From Calliopsis andreniformis (lineage: Eukaryota; Arthropoda; Insecta; Hymenoptera; Andrenidae): 64,000 bases of DNA. Shown here one piece after another: positions 51,351-60,300 of this stretch. The position numbers and the translations under genes were made by a program. Under the pieces are notes generated by a model. The model worked only from the letters and a program-made list of their open reading frames with translations, was not told the DNA's origin and made no database searches. The stretch covers positions 18,269,001 through 18,333,000 of the forward strand of contig NC_135066.1 in NCBI RefSeq assembly GCF_051401765.1. Direction: 5' to 3'. How positions within the stretch are numbered: the stretch's first letter is position 1; each line of letters begins with the position of its first letter.

Positions 51351-51397
51351 ATGGCTTCGGTGAAGGTAGCCGTGAGGGTTCGTCCCTTTAACAAAAG
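51351..51397 (+). CDS. Klp98A: Klp98A exon 1: start codon, VRVRPFN
   Basis: [15 protein letters not shown] plus two bases of an Arg codon, then donor GTGCGT. The VAVRVRPFN strand opens the kinesin motor fold. A four-codon upstream ORF ends three bases before this ATG. Confidence 0.95.
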
Positions 51398-54300
51398 GTG
51401 CGTGCCATGCGATCAGTGATCAAAACTCCCTGTGCCGACGTCTCGTCGACGTTTCGCGATGCGGGCAGGCTCGATCGAGCGGATCGTTCTCTAATTCAGT
51501 GTTCACAGTCCGGTTCAATCGATCAGCGTGATTCTACTCGAAATTTCGAACGACAGTGCCACGGAGGTCTCGATGAAAATTCATCTCTGTCGCGTGGTTA
51601 CTGGGCCTGAGGGCTCGACTCGAATCGTGGCACGATCAATTATACGCTCTCGATCGACCCTGGTGCACTCGAGATTCTGCCACCTGCTGTCATTCTCTCC
51701 TGTGTATCGTTTCGTTTCCCTTTTGATCCCCCCGTGACCGCGAGGATACGAGAATGAGAGAGGTAAAGTGTTTCGAGCTCGTGGGTGAATACTGTCGATG
51801 TTGTATTGCAGGGAGCTGGCGATGAACGCGAAGATGATCGTGCAAATGGACGGCAAGAAAACACGTATATTCAACACCAAGGTATCGTAAGAGACGTTCA
51901 AAAAGGCATTCGCTTTCGACGTTGCGCAAAACCGTTGCTTTTATTAAGGTTAAACGCCTCCTTTGTAAACGCGTATCAGACCTCGACCAGCGACCAATCC
52001 TGCCAATCCCCAAGCTTCGTCCTTAATGATCGCGAACCGGACTTTCTAAAAAGATTTCTACACGGTGTGGCGATATTTTTTTCTTTTCTTTGTTTAAGAG
52101 CAGTTGTTGAACGAACGCTCCGACACGGTTCGTGCACGAAATCGTGTCATAATTTCTGGCCGAATGAGCCCCGGGCTGTTGACTCATTAAGTGTCACCGC
52201 CTATTGTCGCGTACCTGCGGGTCCTCTGTCGTCCACAGCTGAGATCATTTGTTGTTTCGAGTTACGTCATTGATATCCATGCTTGCCGAGCGAAATCTCT
52301 GACCGAGATCTCACGGGGCAAGATAGCGAACGGAACGTCATCTGATCGGAGAAAGTGCGAAAATCGTCGCTGGACCAATCACGCGTCACGGGACGCTGAC
52401 CAATCATAACATGATTAATGCCCGTTCTTTTTGCGTGGCCGAGTTTGAATTTTTTTCGCTTAGATAAAACCAGATAGATTACGAGATAAATTGAAATGGT
52501 TTTAACCTGCTTTCGATGCGTGAACTTGGTCAGGTGAATTGTCAGAGGCTTAATAAAGTTTTATCTATCTAGATGTGTACATGAAAGCAAATAGAATACG
52601 AGATAAATTCAAATGATACCCTCATCTTCTTACATGACTAGTCTCGTGAAATTGCTGGAACTTATTAGCTTCTCGTCCAAGAGTTTGAATCACCTTTCCT
52701 CGACCGAGTGAGTCAACGATTGAGGATACAAATCTCTTTGCTCCAAGTTTATGAACCTTCATAACCACACCTTTGCGATTTCGTCCATGACTAATTTCTG
52801 TGTTTATCCACGATAATCCACGACAGACAGGATTAAGAAAGCCCGCGTGCAACGTGACTTTGATCGATTTATCAATATGCATTCGCGATGAAATTTTGTG
52901 TATTTAACATAGAGCGCGTGGAATACTGTATTGACTCTGTACATAGTAAAAATAAATATACCATTTATCACCAGGAAGTTCTTTTTACTTTGTTAAACTT
53001 GATTGATGGGAAGAATTAAAAACAGATGCTTAAATAGCGTGACACTGACTCTGTGACGTCCCCTCAATGTTTGTTGCAGCATCGACGCATTGAATACTAC
53101 TCCCGCACGATAATACGTACTCCTCGGCTTCTCGTGCTTATTGTGGGTTGCATGATGGGTAAACATAAGGAGTTTTACTTTTTAATTGCTCTCTCCTTTT
53201 GTTGCGTAATATGTGCTGAGTGGGCCTTTGATAGTAGCGCGATTAGCTATGTGGGATGCAGCCTAACGAATGCACGTGACATAACGGCTTACAGTTCGCC
53301 AGCCACTTGTGTGTGATGCACTTCTTTCGCGGCAGTCATCGTGCCGGCTACTGACCTGTATCAATCTAACCGCAGGATCTTAAAAAAGAATAATAAGTTG
53401 CGATATTAACACTGGGTTTGAGATGTTAAGATACGTGGCCACCTGAGAGCTTTTTTGCAATGGTTGCACTGATATTGAGCACTATCAATATTGTGTACCT
53501 TGACAAATTTGACTTTTGAAAGCAACTTGTGGTAGATATATTCTCAGATGATGGACATGTATATTTAGATTTGTAGGGAAAAAATTAATTAACTAAATGG
53601 CTCTGCTGACAAAGTTGACTAACAATTGAATGGGTCCAATTTGGTTCTCAACACAGTATTTACTCATTATAATCTCGTTGAACTTCTAGAATAAAAGATA
53701 GATTTTTGAAATTAATTGTTAATATATCAGCACTTTGCGAAATTGAAAAAATAGATGTGCTAGAGATGAGCTTATAGTGAGTAAGTACTGTGGGCTCTTG
53801 TCAATGTCTCTGATTTAAAATTAAAGAAGACATTGTCCTGAAGAGGTATCTATTATTTTCAGACACCGGGTAGTGGCAGAGAAATCGACAGAGAGAAATA
53901 CAAAGACTTCACGTTCGATCACTCGTATTGGTCCTGCGACACGAACGACGAGAATTATGCGTCACAGGAAGAGGTGTATATTCCTTCGTTTCTATAATTC
54001 CTAGATTTTCATGATTTAATTGTATGCTTTGAGAATATGAATATACAAGTCTAAGATTCAGTCTAAAATTCACTCCCCTTGATTAGATCAATATATTAAA
54101 CATATTAAATATTATATAATATATAACAAATATTACGACGAGGTTTTGACGATGAGCCACAATCAGAATTAAAATAGAAGACCGGCGTGCGTGCACCGGT
54201 ATAGTAACCATTGTCGTAAGAACAAGTTCTAATTGGCAACAGGCATTCATAATTATTCTCAAAATCGTTGACCTCGCGCGAATCTTTTATGATATAAATG

Positions 54301-57300
54301 AACAACGCCAGTACTCCGAAATGAAGCAATAAATGCAGCTTTCCAGTAATCACACTTTTATAAAGAGTTATATTGCGTAAGAGACAATTTATTTTATATT
54401 TATCGAACGTGTAATTAACAACTGTGTACGTAATCGTTTAGCAATTATCGACTGTTCTGATTCATTTGGCACCTCGTTAAAATTCCTACGTTTGATATAT
54501 ATCTTGTTAAAGCAGCTACGCCAATGTGTTATTACAAATAAGGCTTGCCTTAGTCTTCGAGCGCGATAAGAGACACCTTTTTTGCATCATTAGAGACATA
54601 GTAGGAAGAAGAAATGTTAAATGGTTTCCTTTCTTTCTAGGTTTTCTACGATCTTGGTACGGACGTTATAGAAAGTGCCTTCGAGGGCTACAATGCCTGT
54701 GTCTTTGCCTATGGTCAGACAGGGTCTGGGAAGACCTTTACAATGATGGGCACGCCGGTAATATTTCAGTCACTACGCTCTCAACGAGAATTGCTTCATC
54801 AACTCTTTGGGAAATGTTACATATATCTTAAAATAGTTTCAAGATCACCTACTAAAGTCAATTTTCATCGATTTATTATTTTCGGAACTCTGGATTGTAT
54901 AAGAGTCAAACCTCCAACTTCAGCGCTACTGCAGCGCACTGTTTAAAACAATTAAAGAACTGATTATACTAATTAGATGATAATGTATTCAATATTCTAA
55001 AAGCTCCATATCGCGGACTAGCCACGTATTCACTTAAAGCATTACCTACATCGAGTCTTCATAATTATCTGAACAATTGATCCTTTAATTATGTTAAATA
55101 CTCTTCGTTTCATTTCATTTAAATATATTTTCCTCGTGTATGATGTATGTTCGATTCCCCATAATTATTCAGATACATGAACTTAATTGTTTTAAGCGAT
55201 GCATCTTCATCACGAACCATAAATTTGGAATACCATTTTTCATAAACTGTTATCTATTAGAGCAGCATCGTAAGAGCTTCATTAACATTTAATTATCATA
55301 CTATTACGCTTGGATGCGCATCTAGCGATTGATTGCGTACACCTTTCATACCTAGCAACGAGCAGTGGAAATTTATCATTTAATTGTGAAACAGTTTGTG
55401 CCAGCTTTCACTTCTATTTTATTCCTATGAATTTTTCTCAATATTTCTCAATCATTTATTCAATATTTATGGTTTTATGTTTTGTCTATGATCGTAGGAG
55501 GCTCAAGGGTTGATACCACGGATCTGCAAGACGCTCTTCGCGAGAATGGCCGCGGGTAAAGAGAGCGGAGCGTCGTATAGAACCGAGGTATCGTTCCTCG
55601 AAATACACAATGAGAGAGTGAGAGACTTGCTGCGACTGGACCAGTCACAGTCTCATTCTCTCAGAGTGCGGGAGCATCCTAAAAGGGGGCCTTATGTCCA
55701 AGACCTGTCCAGCCACCTCGTGTACGATTATTCAGACATTCAGGTAAACGAACTCGTCCACGCTCCCTCCTACTCGTTCTACCACTAACCCACGTATAAC
55801 AGGCAAATCGTTTCATTGCAGGAATGTATGGTGAGAGGTAACACGCACAGAACAACAGCCAGCACAAATATGAACGACGTGAGCAGTAGGAGCCACGCGA
55901 TTTTTACGATAACGTTCGTGCAAGCTGGATTATCTGAGGGCAACATGCCGTCGGAGACTGTTTCCAAGGTGCATCTTGTCGACTTGGCCGGCAGGTAGAC
56001 GAGACAAGTGTCTGAAGGCAGAATTTTTCCTTCGACTCGTCAGTCCAGTTCAAATCAATAAAAAGATAATAGTTTATATGTAGACTGCAGATCTTTATCT
56101 ATTTATGAGAAATCTCAATATGTTAAAGAGTTTAGAATCCATATAATATGCGAAAATGTGTTAAATATAAGGTAATCTTCTCGTTTGGAGAGTCAGAGAC
56201 AGTGCTAGGACAAAAATATCGTAGTAAGAACACCAATGTTGGATGTACGATGTGTGGATTTTCAGTTAAGAAACGCACAGGAGCGTTGTGGGCCTCTCAG
56301 GTCACAATGGAGTCCCGCTGCGATATTTTTGCGGCGACACTGTCTTTGAGTCTCCTAGCGAGAGGGTCACCCTGTATTAGAAGACAAATAATGCTTAATA
56401 ATACAATTTGGAGAGTGACACAAATCGTTAATTGGGTTCACATTTCTCCAATTTTGTGTATGAGTGTAAGGACTTATATAAATATCCGCAGCCTACTTAT
56501 ACGCAATCGAGAGTACTGTCTACATAATAATGTGTAATTTGTTCAGCGAACGCGCAAACGCAACGGGTGCAACCGGCCAGCGATTGAAAGAAGGTGCCCA
56601 CATCAATAAGTCACTAGTGACTTTAGGTTCTGTGATATCAGCGCTCGCGGAGTTTAGCTCCACGGTTGACGTGTCTTCTTCCTCCAAGCGGAACGTCTTC
56701 ATACCTTATCGAGACAGTGTGCTCACGTGGCTGCTAAAGGACTCGCTTGGCGGCAATTCGAAGACTATCATGATCGCTACTATTAGTCCAGCAGATTGCA
56801 ACTACGGAGAGACCCTTAGTACACTCAGGTACGCCAATAGGGCGAAGAACATTATCAACAAGCCGACTATCAATGAAGATCCGAACGTGAAACTAATCAG
56901 AGAACTCAGGGAGGAGATTCAGAAGTTGAAGTCTCTAATTGGGAAAGATATGGCAAGTATTCAAAGACGATTATCTCCTCATTCGTTAAACTGAAGCTAT
57001 TTTCACGTATACCGATATATGAGAATGAAACTTTATCGTGTTTTGTTTACCAGAGCGTCGAGAGACCGCCGCAAGTTCTGCTGGCTCAAATTCACGAGAA
57101 GCAAGAGCAAGAGAAAGTGTTGACGGAAGAATGGACGGAGAAGTGGCGGGAAACGCAGCAGATCCTTCAAGAGCAGAAAGCGTTAGGTCTTCGAAAGAGC
57201 GGCGTTGGCGTGGTGTTGGACTCTGAAATGCCACATTTGGTAGGAATCGACGATGATCTTCTTAGTACCGGTGTCACACTTTATCACCTGAAAGAAGGTA

Positions 57301-60300
57301 GAACGTTAGTGGGAACAGAAGACGCGCCTGCCACGCAGGTGAGATTTATACTTATCCCTACTAAAGCTCATAAAAGGACCCTACGAACTGCACACTGAGT
57401 TTTTTATTCAATTGTTTTTGAGATGTAGGAAAGGACAAACAAAACTGTTTTATAAAGTAAGAAGGAACGACTCTGTATCTTTCTCGAAAAATTAATTACG
57501 GAAAATGTGTGTGCTACAGTTTCAGTGACAAGATTAATATTTTTACTGTCAACCTTTATCCATAGGAATTTTTACATATTCAATAATTAATTTTTCGAAA
57601 GCGAGACAGGGTAGGCCCTTCCTATTATGTAAAAGTGCTTCGTTTTCCCTCCCCTAAATTAAAAAAAAATTGAACAAAAAATTGGGTACACACTTTGTAG
57701 GATCCATTTATCAGAATTCAAATTCCTTGAATACAATACCATTGAAATATAATATACAATTCTATGGATAGGATATCGTGTTGACTGGTGCGGATGTCGA
57801 GCCAGAACACTGTGTGGTGGAGCTCGATAACGGCGTAGCGACCCTTCATCCCCTTTCTCCCCACTGCTGGATCAACACGGCCCAAGTGGATAAGCCGACT
57901 CGTTTGTCACAAGGCTGTATCATTCTTCTGGGCAGGAACAATATGTTCCGATATAACGATCCAGCGGAAGCGGCGAAGCTAAGAAAGGAAGGTGGAACGG
58001 GTAACGGTAACTTACAATCCACGGTCGTCAATCTCTCAAGACTGTCCCTCTTGAGCTGGAGCGTCTCGGATTTGCATGCCTCCTCTTCTAGCGATAACCT
58101 TCTGAACTCCAGCGAGGATCTCCGCGCACTTGAGGAATTAGAACAACAGAAGGCTGCCCTTATCAAGGAAAAAGAGGACTTCAAGGTTCGTTGAGGTTTA
58201 TGAGTTGGCGTTCTAATATTCTCCTAATAAAAACTGTGAATAGAGTATTCTGTGGCTGTAAGACAAAGCGATCTATACCAAATTTGCAAAAAATTCGAGC
58301 TAAGGTCTTAATTGAGATCTAGAATACAAAATTAATTTATATTTCCAGAAAGAGAAAAGAACATTAAAGGAATTCTTTTCCCTTAAAAATAAGGGTGTAA
58401 GAAGACACAAGTTCGTGAGAGAAAAATATGACGTACGTCATTTTGACTTACAACCACAGACTTCTTACCCCTGATTTCATGATTTTTTATCGTTATAAAT
58501 TCTTTTTCTCACTCAGTATTTTTCTTAAAATAAATTTATTTAAAAATTAAAATGAATTATTTGCTATTACAATCAGGATATTAGAATCTTTTAAAATTAA
58601 TAATTTTCTTTTTGTTTGTTACGTGTAGAGAGAACAGGAGGAACGAGAAGAGAGATGGGCTGCAAGAAGAGAGGCTCTGGAAGGGGCACAGCGTGAACTG
58701 GAACGCGAATGGGGCGCACAATGGAAAGAGTGGGCGGATGCGATAGCCGCTCTGGAGTCAAGGCAACGGGAGTTGCGCGCCCGACGACACTTCTTGGAGC
58801 AAGAACGACGGGACGAGATGACCCAAGTAAGTGATTCGGACGCGCCGTCCCCGGACTTGAACGTAATCTCGATCAAGTATCAATTTTACCTGGTCCTTAT
58901 CGCTCTCGGTGTCCTTATTTGCTTGTCTGGCAACATCATCATCTACTCGCACGTTTGCCCTTTGAATATGTGACCCCGTTTGAGTATCGTCAGGAATCTT
59001 GGTTCTCTCTCCACGTTTCTACTGCTGTTCAATATGAGTTCAACATTGCAAGTGTTCATCGAGAACTAAAATTGAATGAAAAGGTTAATATAAGATATCA
59101 TCGTTGACGACGATGATGATGATTAAAATATGTTTCGTTATAGCGTAGGTTTAGAAACTGACTAAAGACTAAGATGGTGCTCCAATGCAATTAACGGCGT
59201 CTATCAGGGTTCCCTCCTGAATGTAACATATGTAATATGTACTTATAACTGTTAACAGGACAATATTTGTCCGTTTTAAATATGTATATATATATATATA
59301 TATTTTATTTGTATTCTACGTTTCTACGCAGGTACTACTATTTTACAAAGATAATAGTCGCTCTCAAAGTTTTAACGCTTATTTTTAGCGTATTGATAGA
59401 CTAATTAAGCAGCCGAAACGAACTGTGCCAGTGTTGACGAGATATTGCCGGACAAATGGCATTCCATGGAATGTTGTTATCTATTTAAGTACCTTGTAGA
59501 TGATGTTAAGGTGAAAATGGAGATAAAAGTTATGTACATATTCGGGCTTGTTTGTAGAATGTCTATATGGGTTTGTTATGCGAGATAAAAGAGAAGAAAA
59601 CAAAGAACTGTTGTTATACAATACTTGTTGATTAATAAATTTTTCTTACGAAAATTGGCCTTCGATCTTCCACGAAACGTTGCACGCACACTACTCTGTT
59701 TTGTTTCTCACAACACTTTTCAAGTACACTCGAACATAGTTGAATTAATGCTCCTAATTAACAAACCCAACGTATCTTGTCAATAATTCTGGGGCACGTC
59801 CGCATGTGCACCACTGTGGTCTCAAGTAACTAACTGATTTTTAAGGTAACGTATCACAATAACACTTTTTTTTTCATTTTTATTTATCTTCTATTAATTC
59901 ACTATTTGTTAGATTAGAAGATCAGTGAAGCTTACATAAATTGACCCCTAGAATGTCGTGTAGATTTCTAAATCACATAGAATTAGCATGTTGTGACCTT
60001 TGTTATTTTTTTAAATATTAATCTGTTTTGTTTATCACAATTTGCAAGCGATCATACCTGGTCATGTGGACATCCTTATTTTTATTTATCCCCCCGAGAA
60101 GTATGAAATGTCTTTTTTAATTATAATTTTTCAGTTATCGTTTTTTTGTTAACGCATCGATATGTGTATGTGTGGTACCAGGTAGAAAGTTTATGTAGGG
60201 AAGTTGCCTCTCTGCGCACGACATTGCAGTCCAAACATCGTCAGTTTCAAGAGTTCATGAACAATCACGAACGCGCGCAAAGATTTCATCAATGGTGGGA

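Larger units (their letters stand above)
58974..60181. other. Rest of Klp98A intron 10 / possible 3' UTR of the short isoform
   Basis: In the long transcript this is intron; in the proposed short transcript the part up to the AATAAA at 59,634 is 3' UTR. A TA microsatellite lies at about 59,281-59,303. Confidence 0.5.

Noticed and set aside
51785..52273. 162-codon frame overlapping kinesin exon 2
   Set aside because: Reads exon 2 in the wrong frame and then runs into intron; the correct frame gives a perfect kinesin segment.
55140..55170. GTTCGATTCC word, like a tRNA B box
   Set aside because: No matching A box or acceptor-stem pairing at the right distance.
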